From Emticicia agri (lineage in GTDB: Bacteria > Bacteroidota > Bacteroidia > Cytophagales > Spirosomataceae): DNA of 64,000 nt. The stretch is taken from the NCBI RefSeq assembly GCF_004168285.1, contig NZ_SEWF01000012.1:1-64000 (forward strand), read 5' to 3'. How positions within the stretch are numbered: position 1 is the stretch's first letter; every line of letters begins with the position of its first letter. The translations under genes were made by a program, and so were the position numbers. The notes under the pieces are model-generated. The model had not been told where the DNA came from. It worked only from the letters and a program-made list of their open reading frames with translations, and made no database searches. Below, one piece after another: positions 16,194 to 24,907 of this stretch.

Positions 16194-16667
16194 ATGGAAA
16201 AGAGACTTTATAGAATCAGACAAAATCAGACCCTGGGAGGAGTTTCACAAGGTTTAGCCGAATATTTTAATATAGATGTAACACTTATTCGTGTAATTTT
16301 TGTATTATTATTTTTCACTCCGTTTCCATCAATTCTCACATATGTTATTTTGTGGATAGTATTACCTGTAAAAGAAACATACGGTTATGCCGATGTACCA
16401 ATAAACGAAACTATTAATTCTGAAACCTCAAACTTTACAACTATGAGCAGTCGCAATCAAAACAACAATTTGGTTGGAGGAGCCGTCCTCATCATTTTAG
16501 GTATTATTTTCTCTTTTAAAACTTTCTTTCACATTAATCTATGGAGATACATTGGTCAGATGTGGCCATTGGTTCTGGTTGGTTTGGGTGTCTGGTTAAT
16601 TGTGAGAGACCGCAAAGACGATAATTTCCCTGATTATCCGAAAAACGATATAGACACAAATCTTTAA
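16194..16667 (+). CDS. PspC domain protein with extra membrane region
   Basis: The start is ATG 16194 (EKRLYRIRQNQTLGGVSQGL), 9 codons inside the longest frame, because it matches the paralogue's start exactly. Residues 1-60 are a PspC domain (EYFNIDVTLIRVIFVLLFFT). The second half has two more hydrophobic segments (NNLVGGAVLIILGIIFSF and MWPLVLVGLGVWLIV) of the LiaI/LiaF-TM type, the same kind of element that opens the next gene. The product of 157 residues is an inner membrane protein, probably in envelope-stress sensing by family analogy. A terminator-like hairpin separates it from the next gene. Confidence 0.87.
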   Translation: MEKRLYRIRQNQTLGGVSQGLAEYFNIDVTLIRVIFVLLFFTPFPSILTYVILWIVLPVKETYGYADVPINETINSETSNFTTMSSRNQNNNLVGGAVLIILGIIFSFKTFFHINLWRYIGQMWPLVLVGLGVWLIVRDRKDDNFPDYPKNDIDTNL

Positions 16668-16683
16668 TAACCCCCACTTCCCT

Positions 16684-16729
16684 CCCTTTCTCGTTCAGGT
16701 TCGCCCAAAAATGGGAAAGGGTTTTTATT
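16684..16729 (+). terminator. Possible attenuator between PspC-2 and the LiaF-like gene
   Basis: CCCTTTC (16684-16690) can pair with GAAAGGG (16715-16721) across a 24-nt loop, followed by TTTTTATT. The long loop makes it weak, so partial read-through into the next gene is plausible. Confidence 0.4.
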
Positions 16730-16782
16730 ACCCTTTTTAACCGATAAACGGGTAATACAGGGAGTTCTAAACTCTTAAAACA

Positions 16783-17793
16783 ATGGAAAAAAGAACAAGT
16801 AATATTTTCTGGGGTGCTATCCTGATTGTGGTGGGTATCCTGTTTTTAGGCACAAATCTCGACTGGTTTGATTTGCATTGGACATTTGGCGGTATCGCCC
16901 GCTTCTGGCCTCTTCTCTTGATTCTGGCAGGTGTCTTTGCGTTTCTCAATCGCCGCCGAACTATTTACAATGCCACCTCGGCGCTTTTAATTGCCTTTGC
17001 TATCCCATTAGGAATTTTTACCTGTGTAGACGATGGCGTGAATGACTGGAAAGATGGCCACGACTGGCACGTAGATTTCGATGATGATGACGACGATGAT
17101 AACGATAATCATTTCGACCACAAATCATCAAGCACAGATACAGTTGATGGAAATGGTTATAAAAACTTTTATTCTGTTCCGATTGCCACCGGAATAACCG
17201 AAACCAAATTAAAAATTGGTGGCGGAGCAGCAGAATTTGACCTCGAAGAATCAACTTCTAATCTTTTTGAAGCTTCTACTCACCTACAATACAGAAGTGG
17301 TTATGTATTGACCGAAGACCTGGCAAATGGTGTAAAAACTATTGAATTTGAGCAAAAAGGCAAAAAAGGCAACTTCCATTTTGACAGCGATGAGAATTTT
17401 GACAATGATGTGATTATCAGGCTGAATAAAGCTCCTATCTGGGATATTGATTTAGGTATAGGTGCCGGAGAGGTAGATTTCGATTTCAGTGATTATAAAG
17501 TAAAAAAACTGAACATGAATTCGGGTGCTGCCGATATTGATGTAAAATTAGGCGATAAAGTAGATAATGTAGAGGTAGATATTAACTCTGGCGTAACAAG
17601 CGTAAAACTGAGTGTTCCTGAAGGCGTAGGTTGTGAGTTAAGAATGGACGGTGCCCTGAGTTCGAAAGACCTTGATGGTTTTGAAAAAGTAGGAAGCGGG
17701 GTATGGCAAACACCGGGCTTCGATAAAGCTACCAAAAAAATCAAGGTTGATGCCGATACAGGTTTATCATCAATCAAGATTGTACGTTATTAA
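16783..17793 (+). CDS. LiaF-like membrane protein (LiaI/LiaF TM region plus adhesin-like beta domain)
   Basis: The N-terminal 90 residues contain paired hydrophobic segments (NIFWGAILIVVGILFLG and FWPLLLILAGVFAFL) of the LiaI-LiaF-like TM region. A strikingly acidic stretch follows (DFDDDDDDDNDNHFDHKSS, about residues 95-115). The C-terminal half is a beta-rich toastrack-type domain (KLKIGGGAAEFDLEEST ... GIGAGEVDFDFSDYKVKKL ... NSGAADIDVKLGDK). In Firmicutes LiaF restrains the LiaRS envelope-stress system; no LiaRS pair is present here. With two PspC genes upstream it forms a stress-membrane cluster of unknown partners. Confidence 0.82.
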   Translation: MEKRTSNIFWGAILIVVGILFLGTNLDWFDLHWTFGGIARFWPLLLILAGVFAFLNRRRTIYNATSALLIAFAIPLGIFTCVDDGVNDWKDGHDWHVDFDDDDDDDNDNHFDHKSSSTDTVDGNGYKNFYSVPIATGITETKLKIGGGAAEFDLEESTSNLFEASTHLQYRSGYVLTEDLANGVKTIEFEQKGKKGNFHFDSDENFDNDVIIRLNKAPIWDIDLGIGAGEVDFDFSDYKVKKLNMNSGAADIDVKLGDKVDNVEVDINSGVTSVKLSVPEGVGCELRMDGALSSKDLDGFEKVGSGVWQTPGFDKATKKIKVDADTGLSSIKIVRY

Positions 17794-17811
17794 GATTACT
17801 TAACACAATGA

Positions 17812-17849
17812 AAAAGCACACAGGTTTTGAAACCTGTGTGCTTTTATTT
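17812..17849 (+). terminator. Intrinsic terminator after the LiaF-like gene
   Basis: The arms AAAAGCACACAGGTTT (17812-17827) and AAACCTGTGTGCTTTT (17830-17845) pair perfectly over 16 bp and end in a T-rich tail. Allowing for a minimum loop, about 14 bp can form. It overlaps the next gene's promoter. Confidence 0.85.
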
Positions 17850-17857
17850 TACCTTTG
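17826..17857 (+). promoter_or_regulatory. Promoter of the DUF4105 gene, overlapping the terminator
   Basis: TTTG at 17826-17829 and TACCTTTG at 17850-17857 with a 20 bp spacer match the Bacteroidota -33/-7 consensus. The -33 box is the loop of the preceding terminator. The start codon at 17876 is 18 nt beyond the -7 box, which leaves a very short leader. Confidence 0.75.
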
Positions 17858-17875
17858 TAAGAAAACAACCCTTAC

Positions 17876-19084
17876 ATGAAAAAATATACCCTGTTTATAT
17901 TCTTTGCTTTTATTTCTGTTTTTTCTTCTGCTCAAACCCTTTCACCAGATGCTACCATTAGCCTACTGACTATTGCCCCCGGCGATGAGCTATACTCTAC
18001 GTTTGGACATAGTGGTATCAGAATAAAAGACCCTATGCAAGGAATAGACGTTGTATATAATTATGGTGCTTTTGATTTTGGTGCAAAAGGTTTTTATATT
18101 AAATTTTTAAGAGGAACACTACCTTACAAAATAAGTCTTGTTGATTTTGAGATTGAACTGAATGGGTATGGAAGATACCCGGGGTGGAGTCAGGAAAAAA
18201 GGCTTGTAGAGGAACAGGTTTTAAATTTATCAGAAAAACAAAAACAGGGAGTAAGCGATTTTTTGGCAACTAATTATTTGCCGGAAAACAGAGAGTATGC
18301 CTATAAATTCTTTTACGACAACTGTTCGAGTCGCCTGAGAGATGTATTGAAAAAGGTGTGTGGAGATAGTTTAAGTTTTTCAAACAAACTACATGCCGAT
18401 AGTAGTTACCGGCAATGGATTGATGTGTATGCCCGCAAAAACAATAAGCTATGGGCTGATTTCGGCATGGATTTAGCAATCGGGCAACCGTCTGATTGTG
18501 TAACAGGAGCGAATGGTGCCATGTTTTTGCCTGATAACCTTAAAGACGCTTTTGATAAGGCAAAAATCAAAAAAAATGGGGTGTGGCAGCCATTAGTCGC
18601 ACAAAAAACAGTAATAAATCCGGAGGTTCTGAATGATGTGGTGAAAGAAAAAGAAGCCATTACTCCGAATATGCTGTTTTGGGGCCTTCTCATAGTAACA
18701 GGTGGACTTACCTTTTTTCAACTGAAAAAAGACTATACAAACTTCTTGTTTGATAAAATACTGTTTACCATCACGGGCATTGTAGGGTGGTTAATTGTTT
18801 TCTTGTGGTTCTTTACCAATCATGGTGTTACAGAATATAATCTGAATATCATCTGGGCCTATCCTCTTTTGTTTCCAATGGCCTTATTTATCAAAAAAGA
18901 TACTACTCGTACCTGGTTAGCTAAGCATTTGTTAGCTTATGGTATTATACAAATACTATTTTTGCTAAGTTGGGCATTTCTGCCACAGGAAATTAATTAT
19001 TCTTTGATTCCGGTTGTGCTGATTTTAGCGATGAGAGCCTTCTTTGTTTGGTGGCGTTTGAGGAATAAATTGAGTACTTTTTAA
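17876..19084 (+). CDS. DUF4105 domain-containing membrane protein
   Basis: A signal peptide (KKYTLFIFFAFISVFSSAQ) is followed by a DUF4105/Lnb-like N-terminal periplasmic domain with ISLLTIAPGDELYSTFGHSG, IDVVYNYGAFDFG and YKFFYDNCSSRLRDVL. The conserved His, Asn and Cys of these segments resemble the papain-like NlpC-type arrangement proposed for the family. The C-terminal third has about five hydrophobic segments (for example MLFWGLLIVTGGLTFF and ILFTITGIVGWLIVFLWFF). The function is unknown. At 402 residues it has the usual Bacteroidota length. It is the last plus gene before a palindromic repeat and a convergent M16 peptidase. Confidence 0.85.
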   Translation: MKKYTLFIFFAFISVFSSAQTLSPDATISLLTIAPGDELYSTFGHSGIRIKDPMQGIDVVYNYGAFDFGAKGFYIKFLRGTLPYKISLVDFEIELNGYGRYPGWSQEKRLVEEQVLNLSEKQKQGVSDFLATNYLPENREYAYKFFYDNCSSRLRDVLKKVCGDSLSFSNKLHADSSYRQWIDVYARKNNKLWADFGMDLAIGQPSDCVTGANGAMFLPDNLKDAFDKAKIKKNGVWQPLVAQKTVINPEVLNDVVKEKEAITPNMLFWGLLIVTGGLTFFQLKKDYTNFLFDKILFTITGIVGWLIVFLWFFTNHGVTEYNLNIIWAYPLLFPMALFIKKDTTRTWLAKHLLAYGIIQILFLLSWAFLPQEINYSLIPVVLILAMRAFFVWWRLRNKLSTF

Positions 19085-19125
19085 AGATATTGATATAAAC
19101 TAAATAGGGTCTTAAAAGTTTTTTG

Positions 19126-19285
19126 TACCAAATAATATTGGAGATAACCCCACCCTAACCCTCCCGCACGGCGGCCGCCCAACAATGGGGAGGGGACGAA
19201 AAAAGCCCCTCTCCCCACAGTTGGGGCGGCCGCCGCGCGGAGAGGGGTTGGGGTGTGGGGTCGAGGCTTCGCCAAAAATTATTTT
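19126..19285. repeat. Dispersed palindromic repeat, copy A (with GC-rich double insertion)
   Basis: It shares over 100 bp with copy B at 32042-32173, including the ends (CCAAATAATATT-type), AACCCCACCCTAACCCTCCC, the AACAATGGGGAGGGG hairpin and AGAGGGGTTGGGGTGTGGGG. Copy A additionally has 14 bp in each arm: GCACGGCGGCCGCC on the left and CGGCCGCCGCGCGG on the right. They are near-complementary, so the long hairpin is kept. It lies between the convergent DUF4105 and M16 genes. Confidence 0.85.
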
Positions 19286-19326
19286 ATATTCGAGACAACC
19301 CCATTTCGTTTTATTATCATCTACAA

Positions 19327-22128
19327 TTACTTCTTCTCAGGCAACAATACAAATTTGGCATAGTTATCGTTTAAGAACTGATTAGCGGCTTTCTTCACGC
19401 TCTCTACACTTATTTTATCAATCATTTCTTTGCTGTAACGGTTGATAAAATTCAAATCTTCGCCAGAAAAGTACTGGTCAATTAAATAGGAGTTCCAGAA
19501 ACTGTTTTCTTTTACCTGTAATTCGGTTGAACGTTTTTCTTCGGCTTTTACCTTATCAATATCTGTCGATTCCGGACCATTGGTTTTGATTTTCTGAATT
19601 TCGTCCAATGCAATTTTAGCCAGTTTTTCTGCATTGGCAGGCGAGCATCCAAAGGCTATGGTAAGATTATAGGTTGGAGTTGGCAATTTATTATAAGAGG
19701 CACTGATACTTGGCGAATACACTCCCGCAGCTTCCTCCCGTAGTTTTTCTGTCAGTTTAATATCTAATACCTCAGCCAATGCATCTAAATTAACTTTTTC
19801 TTCATCAGTAAAATTAAATGTACCGTTGAATTGCAGGTTTACCGACGCTTTTTCTTCTAATCCTTTATAAACTGTTTTTTCTACTTTCCCTTTTACTTTA
19901 TCAATATGCAGGTCTTTATAAGATTCTATACGCTTAGTTGACGGCAACCCACCAATATATTTCTCTAACAAAGGCTTAATTTTTTCTACTTCAAAATTAC
20001 CCACAAAAACAAAGGTAAAGTCACTTAAATCACTGAATCGGTCTTTGTAGATTTCAAAGGCACGGTCAAGGTTCACCCTATCAATATCTTCCGGTTTAAT
20101 TGGCATACGACGGAAGTTCTTCTGATAAAGTGTTGTTGTGATAGTATCGTTAAATACTTTTTCAGGGGTAAGCGTTTTATAGGAGTTAGCAATTAACTCT
20201 TTCTGATTTTTCAGAAAACCTTTTACCACTTCATCATCTCTTCTTGGTTGCACAATATACCCATACATCAATTGCAAAGTGGTTTCCAAATCTGTTGGTG
20301 TTGTATTTCCTGAAACCCCCTCATTTAATTCATCAATATAGGTATATACATTTGCTACCTTACCCGATAGAAATTTATCTAACTGTACATCTGATAGCTT
20401 ACCAATCCCTCCTTGTGAAACAGCCGTAGTAGCCAGTTCTGCCGAAAAATAGTCTGCATCGGTATATAAAGAGGTACCGCCTTTACTTACCCCTGAGAAC
20501 AAAATCTGGTCGTTTTTGAAGTTGGTTGGTTTCAGGGCAACTTTAATACCATTGCCAAAAGTCAGTTCTGTTACGCCAATTTCCTCAATCTTCTTTTCTG
20601 CTACTACTTTGGTTCCGGTTGGTACCTGTTCTAAAATTGAAGTCGCAACGGCTTCATCTTCATAAGGTTTCAAATCTGGGTTCTTCGTATTAATCAGTTC
20701 AAGAATTTTCTTCTCATCTGGCAATTTATCCTTGTCTTTTTCTGAACCGATTACCATACCTACGCTGTTATCCTCCTTCATCACTTTGGCGGCTATCGCA
20801 TTTACTTCTGCTAATGTGATGCCTTCGAGGTGGGTTTTTACAAAATTATATCTGAAATCAGCATCAGTATAGGCACTTCCATGCAGGTAGTTCTGAATCA
20901 TTCCGTTTACAAAAGCTGCAGATTTGGTTTTATCCTTTTCTTTATAATTTTTTTCTACACTGAGCATATAGTCTTTCTTGGCTCTTTCCAATTCGCCTTT
21001 GGTAAAACCAAAACGTTTCACACGTTCTTTCTCATCTAATACAGCTTTTATTGCCGCTTCAAGGCCATCGGCGTTCTTTGGCACGGTTATGACCTGAAAA
21101 GCATCTAAACCAGCAAGAAAAGGGCTATAGCTCATAATAGCAAACACAAATGGCGGATTTGGTTTTTTGGTAATATCCTGTAAGCGTGTAGAAATTATCT
21201 GATTAAACAGGCTCTCTGCTACATCTGTGCGATAATCGGCCTGTGTTTTGGTTTTGTCACGTGGCAACTTCGTAATAAACTGAAAGCTTGTCTGAGGAAT
21301 TTCCTTGTCAACAATCAGGGCCGTTTGCGTTCCTTTAGATAATGGAATTTCATAAGTTACACGTTTAGGTCCTTTCTTATTTTCAGGAATACCGCTAAAT
21401 TTCTCTTTAATCAGGTTCTCAACCTGTGCCGGGTCAAAATCGCCTACGGCTACCACCGCCATCAAATCGGGGCGATACCAGTCTTTGTAGAATTTGATAA
21501 TCTGTTCCGGCTTGAACGATGTCAGTACCTCAACCTTGCCAATTGGAATCCGTTGTGCATATCTTGAATCACCTAATAAAAGTGGAAGCAACTTTTGTTG
21601 CACACGACCTTGCGCATTTTTAAATCTGGCTCTTTCTTCTTCTAATACAATGCCTCTTTCGTTATTGATTTCGGTAGTATCTAAGGTAGCATATTGCGAC
21701 CAGTCGGCTAAAATCTGAAAAGCACGCTCAAACAATCTGGCTGAATCGGTGGGTACCTGTAACTGGTAGATAGTTTCATCAAAACTGGTAGAAGCATTCA
21801 AATCAGCACCAAATTTCATCCCCGACTTTTGCAGAAAATCAACTAATTGATTTTTAGGAAACTCTTTGGTACCATTAAAATTCATGTGTTCCATAAAGTG
21901 GGCAATTCCTAACTGCTGGTCGGTCTCCAGAATTGACCCGGCATTTACGACCAGACGCAACTCCATACGGTTTTTAGGTTCAGCGTTTTTCAGGATATAG
22001 TATTTAATTCCATTTTTCAGTGTGCCGGTCTTCACTGCCGGATTATTCGGAATAGGAATGTTGAGGTTCTGTGCAAATGTCTGTGAGGTCACGAGCAAAA
22101 GCAGCAGCAGGTTTTTCATCTTTTTCAT
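19327..22128 (-). CDS. M16 family zinc metallopeptidase (insulinase-like), exported
   Basis: A signal peptide (KKMKNLLLLLLVTSQTFAQ) precedes two M16 halves in 933 residues. The first has the inverted zinc motif HFMEH at residues 77-81 and the downstream Glu near 157 (NNERGIVLEEER), so it is the catalytic half. The second half (from about 500) keeps the fold (FVFVGNFEVEKIKPLLEKYI) but no HxxEH, as is normal for paired M16 proteins. Such enzymes degrade short peptides in a closed chamber; location is probably periplasmic. There is a separate 43 bp gap to the NamZ-type gene upstream on the same strand, so the two could be transcribed together. Confidence 0.93.
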   Translation of the reverse strand: MKKMKNLLLLLLVTSQTFAQNLNIPIPNNPAVKTGTLKNGIKYYILKNAEPKNRMELRLVVNAGSILETDQQLGIAHFMEHMNFNGTKEFPKNQLVDFLQKSGMKFGADLNASTSFDETIYQLQVPTDSARLFERAFQILADWSQYATLDTTEINNERGIVLEEERARFKNAQGRVQQKLLPLLLGDSRYAQRIPIGKVEVLTSFKPEQIIKFYKDWYRPDLMAVVAVGDFDPAQVENLIKEKFSGIPENKKGPKRVTYEIPLSKGTQTALIVDKEIPQTSFQFITKLPRDKTKTQADYRTDVAESLFNQIISTRLQDITKKPNPPFVFAIMSYSPFLAGLDAFQVITVPKNADGLEAAIKAVLDEKERVKRFGFTKGELERAKKDYMLSVEKNYKEKDKTKSAAFVNGMIQNYLHGSAYTDADFRYNFVKTHLEGITLAEVNAIAAKVMKEDNSVGMVIGSEKDKDKLPDEKKILELINTKNPDLKPYEDEAVATSILEQVPTGTKVVAEKKIEEIGVTELTFGNGIKVALKPTNFKNDQILFSGVSKGGTSLYTDADYFSAELATTAVSQGGIGKLSDVQLDKFLSGKVANVYTYIDELNEGVSGNTTPTDLETTLQLMYGYIVQPRRDDEVVKGFLKNQKELIANSYKTLTPEKVFNDTITTTLYQKNFRRMPIKPEDIDRVNLDRAFEIYKDRFSDLSDFTFVFVGNFEVEKIKPLLEKYIGGLPSTKRIESYKDLHIDKVKGKVEKTVYKGLEEKASVNLQFNGTFNFTDEEKVNLDALAEVLDIKLTEKLREEAAGVYSPSISASYNKLPTPTYNLTIAFGCSPANAEKLAKIALDEIQKIKTNGPESTDIDKVKAEEKRSTELQVKENSFWNSYLIDQYFSGEDLNFINRYSKEMIDKISVESVKKAANQFLNDNYAKFVLLPEKK

Positions 22129-22171
22129 AAATTATACTGAATTAAAACTTGGTTTTGATATTTATTAAAGT

Positions 22172-23335
22172 TCAGGAATAGAGTAAATATGGCCGGATGT
22201 TTTCCTGCCAGTTTTTTGCAAGAGTAAGGTTTTTTATTTGCTCTGCAAAATCTTTTATTGGTAATTCAAATAATGACTCGCTCTGCGGAAAGCCCAGCAA
22301 TAAATCTAAATGATTTGTACCATTCGGATTAACGTTTGTAGGATAAGGTTTCCAGCTAAAATGCTCAGGGTGCTGGTCTTTAATCCGTTTTATCAGCATC
22401 AATCCATTATTCACAGCTTCAAAATCAGTACTAATTTTCACTGATAATTTTATACCATAGCACAACTCTCCTGTATATTTGCTTTCAGTCGGCACAAAAG
22501 TTATCGGCTTTATTTCCATCATCGCATTTAATAACTTTTCTATCAGCAAATTATTGTCTAACCAAGGCGCACCAATAATTGTAAACGGCATTTCGGTGCC
22601 TCTTCCTTCGCTGATATTGGTGGCTTCCAATAGTCCTAAACCGGGATATAACAAGGCAGACTGAAAACTTTGCATGGCCGGAGAGGTCGGAACAAACGGC
22701 ACTCCCCAGTCAGGTTGAAAAGTATCTCTCTGCCAATGCTGGCATTTGATTATTTCAATATTGGCGTGAATACCCTTTACCTCATTCAAATACAAAGCCA
22801 ATTCGCCTAAAGTACAGCTATGTCGTAAAGGGGTAGCCCAGCGACCGATAAATGAGGAACAGGTATTTTCGTCAAGAACAGGTCCTTCTGCCCTACTCAG
22901 ATTCCCTGACACCGGATTGGGCCGGTCGGCAATCATTAAAGGTTTGTTAAATTTAGCACAGGCTTCTATTACATACGTCAAAGTCCATAAATACGTGTAA
23001 AATCGTGAACCAATATCTGGTATATCAAAGAGTACTATATCTATATCGGCCAAATCTTCTGCCTGTGCTACTAATTTATCACCATAAAGGCTGGTAACTG
23101 GCAACTGTGTAAGCCAATCTATGCCATCAGCCATTTTAGCACCATCAGCACCTTTGGCGTCCAGCCCATGTTCAGGAGAAAACAATTGGGTTATATTGAA
23201 GCCTTTTTGCAGCAAAGCCTGTCTTGAAGGTTGCAGAGAACTGGTAGTAGCGGCATGATTGGTAACCAAACCGATACGTTTATTTTTCCATACAGGATTT
23301 TGCGTCAACAACACATCAACACCGAATTGAATCAT
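22172..23335 (-). CDS. NamZ-type (DUF1343) exo-beta-N-acetylmuramidase
   Basis: At 387 residues this matches the DUF1343 family, whose characterised member NamZ removes terminal N-acetylmuramic acid from peptidoglycan fragments. Diagnostic segments are RIGLVTNHAATTSSLQPSRQ, LFSPEHGLDAKGADGAKM, IVLFDIPDIGSRFYTYLWT and MIADRPNPVSGN, as well as SEGRGTEMPFTIIGAPWL. No signal peptide is visible in this start (IQFGVDVLL), unlike many exported relatives, so a cytoplasmic role in cell-wall recycling is possible. The start codon is 93 bp from the divergent DUF502 gene. Confidence 0.87.
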   Translation of the reverse strand: MIQFGVDVLLTQNPVWKNKRIGLVTNHAATTSSLQPSRQALLQKGFNITQLFSPEHGLDAKGADGAKMADGIDWLTQLPVTSLYGDKLVAQAEDLADIDIVLFDIPDIGSRFYTYLWTLTYVIEACAKFNKPLMIADRPNPVSGNLSRAEGPVLDENTCSSFIGRWATPLRHSCTLGELALYLNEVKGIHANIEIIKCQHWQRDTFQPDWGVPFVPTSPAMQSFQSALLYPGLGLLEATNISEGRGTEMPFTIIGAPWLDNNLLIEKLLNAMMEIKPITFVPTESKYTGELCYGIKLSVKISTDFEAVNNGLMLIKRIKDQHPEHFSWKPYPTNVNPNGTNHLDLLLGFPQSESLFELPIKDFAEQIKNLTLAKNWQENIRPYLLYS

Positions 23336-23428
23336 ATTTTACGGGGTTTAAAAACTTTTATTTTTACATTAGCGTTTCAATTAAGAGCTACTACTGGCTT
23401 TACGCTATTTACTAAATACCTTTTCTTT

Positions 23429-24031
23429 ATGTCCGGCAGATCTATTCTTAGTCGTTTATTTTCCTATTTTATTCGTGGATTACTTTTTGTAGCACCTCTT
23501 GGCTTTACATTCTTTATCTTATTAGGCGCATTTGACTTTGTTGATAACCTTATACGTATCAGGATTCCGACGAGCGACCCTAACCGTGACCTGTTTATTC
23601 CCGGGTTAGGCTCTTTAATTGTTGTTTCGGGCACCATGCTGATAGGCTTTGTTTTTTCGGTTTTACTGCCTCAGACTCTTCAGAATATTATTGAAAATGC
23701 CATCAGTCATCTGCCACTGGTACGGATTTTTTATTTTGCATTCAAAGATTTAATTTCGGCCTTTGTCGGAGACAAACGGAAATTTAATCAGGGAGCCATT
23801 GTGCTGATAAATAAAGAAGCACAAGTTTATAAAATTGGTTTTATTACACAAAATGATTTAAGCAATTTAGGCGTTAGTGATTTGGTAGCTGTGTATTTTC
23901 CGCATAGTTATGCCTTTTCAGGAAATCTGGTACTTGTTCCCAGAGAAAACGTACAGATGCTTGATTTGCCAAGTGCCGAAATCATGAAACTGATTGTTTC
24001 GGGAGGGGTATCTGTCAACGAAAAGATGTAA
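23429..24031 (+). CDS. DUF502 domain-containing membrane protein
   Basis: The start ATG 23429 (SGRSILSRLFSYFIRGLLFV) is chosen because the family begins just before the first membrane helix; the open frame upstream runs antisense through the NamZ-type gene. Two hydrophobic segments (YFIRGLLFVAPLGFTFFILL and SLIVVSGTMLIGFVFSVLLP) are followed by a soluble part with VRIFYFAFKDLISAFVGDK and ADLVAVYFPHSYAFSGNLVLV-like text. This is the standard DUF502 layout, about 200 residues. The function is unknown, although plant relatives (LCV/COV) are linked to membrane traffic. A hypothetical exported protein follows after 73 bp. Confidence 0.85.
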   Translation: MSGRSILSRLFSYFIRGLLFVAPLGFTFFILLGAFDFVDNLIRIRIPTSDPNRDLFIPGLGSLIVVSGTMLIGFVFSVLLPQTLQNIIENAISHLPLVRIFYFAFKDLISAFVGDKRKFNQGAIVLINKEAQVYKIGFITQNDLSNLGVSDLVAVYFPHSYAFSGNLVLVPRENVQMLDLPSAEIMKLIVSGGVSVNEKM

Positions 24032-24104
24032 TAAACCACATAAATTTCTGACCTTATTTCATAGCTTTTCACGGAATACCATTCCGTGTTACCACATAAA
24101 TCTC

Positions 24105-24692
24105 ATGACTCAATTAAGATTTTGTATATTACTGTTTTTTCTTTGTGTATCGTTTGGTAGTTTTTCTCAGGATGTGCATCAGAGAGAAGCACAATCGGTA
24201 GAAGAACTGATGTATAAAAAAGACCCTTCTAAAGCCCGCAGTATATTTAATAAAGACCGTTATCTGGTGCTTGAAAAAGTAAGAAGTGGTAAGCGGACAA
24301 AGTTTTATAAAGGCGATGTTTTCAGGTTCAAAACGAGAGATAACACGGTTTATGAAGACAATCTGTACGACATTACGGATTCATCATTTGTCATTACCTC
24401 ATTAAACGAAGTAATGAACCGCTACGAATATGTTGAAATAAAGCTAAAAGATGTAGAACGGATTTATAAATACCCGAAAAGACCTATCCGTTTTGGGATT
24501 GCCAATTTTTCACCATTTGCTTACATCCTTATAGAGTGGGCAGCCTGGAATGTGGACCCTATCACTAATCCGAAATTAATATTGGCCGCAGGTCTGACTG
24601 CCGCCTCTCCGCTATTCACAGTACTCCAGAATGGATTAAGAAGCAAAAAACTAACAGATAATTACCGATTAAGGGTTTTTCAAAGTTTTTAA
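24105..24692 (+). CDS. Exported hypothetical protein
   Basis: The start ATG 24105 gives a clean signal peptide (TQLRFCILLFFLCVSFGSFSQ). The 195-residue product has a beta-rich middle (TKFYKGDVFRFKTRDNTVYE, then SFVITSLNEVMNRYEYVEIK) and a hydrophobic C-terminal third (LILAAGLTAASPLFTVLQNG). I do not recognise a domain. The layout suggests an envelope protein with a C-terminal membrane-associated segment. It follows the DUF502 gene on the same strand, and repeats begin 146 bp after its stop. Confidence 0.7.
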   Translation: MTQLRFCILLFFLCVSFGSFSQDVHQREAQSVEELMYKKDPSKARSIFNKDRYLVLEKVRSGKRTKFYKGDVFRFKTRDNTVYEDNLYDITDSSFVITSLNEVMNRYEYVEIKLKDVERIYKYPKRPIRFGIANFSPFAYILIEWAAWNVDPITNPKLILAAGLTAASPLFTVLQNGLRSKKLTDNYRLRVFQSF

Positions 24693-24712
24693 TGCTTTTG
24701 AATAAACTTCGC

Positions 24713-24724
24713 TACGACGTCGTA
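24713..24724. repeat. Perfect 12 bp palindrome TACGACGTCGTA
   Basis: A self-complementary 12-mer lies 20 bp after the hypothetical gene's stop, in otherwise AT-rich DNA. Its role is unknown; it could be a protein-binding site or chance. Confidence 0.3.
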
Positions 24725-24838
24725 CTATTTTATTTGATAAGTATGATTTATCAAACTCATATTATTAATCAAATAGAATTATCTCGAAGAAAATATTCAG
24801 TTATGAAAGATTCTTTATCAGTGCAATCAAACAGATCA

Positions 24839-24904
24839 GATAAAACGGTCCGCCGTCGCGGCATAGTTCAAGATAAAACGGTCCGCCGTCGCGGCATATT
24901 TCAA
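24839..24904 (+). repeat. Two tandem 33 bp repeats (REP-like)
   Basis: The unit GATAAAACGGTCCGCCGTCG (first 20 of 33 bp) continues CGGCATAGTTCAA. It occurs twice head to tail at 24839 and 24872 with one mismatch. A third copy with 28 of 33 identities lies at 54435-54467 in the same orientation. The core CCGCCGTCGCGG can form a short hairpin. The array ends 3 bp before the metX stop codon. Confidence 0.75.
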
Positions 24905-24907
24905 GAC

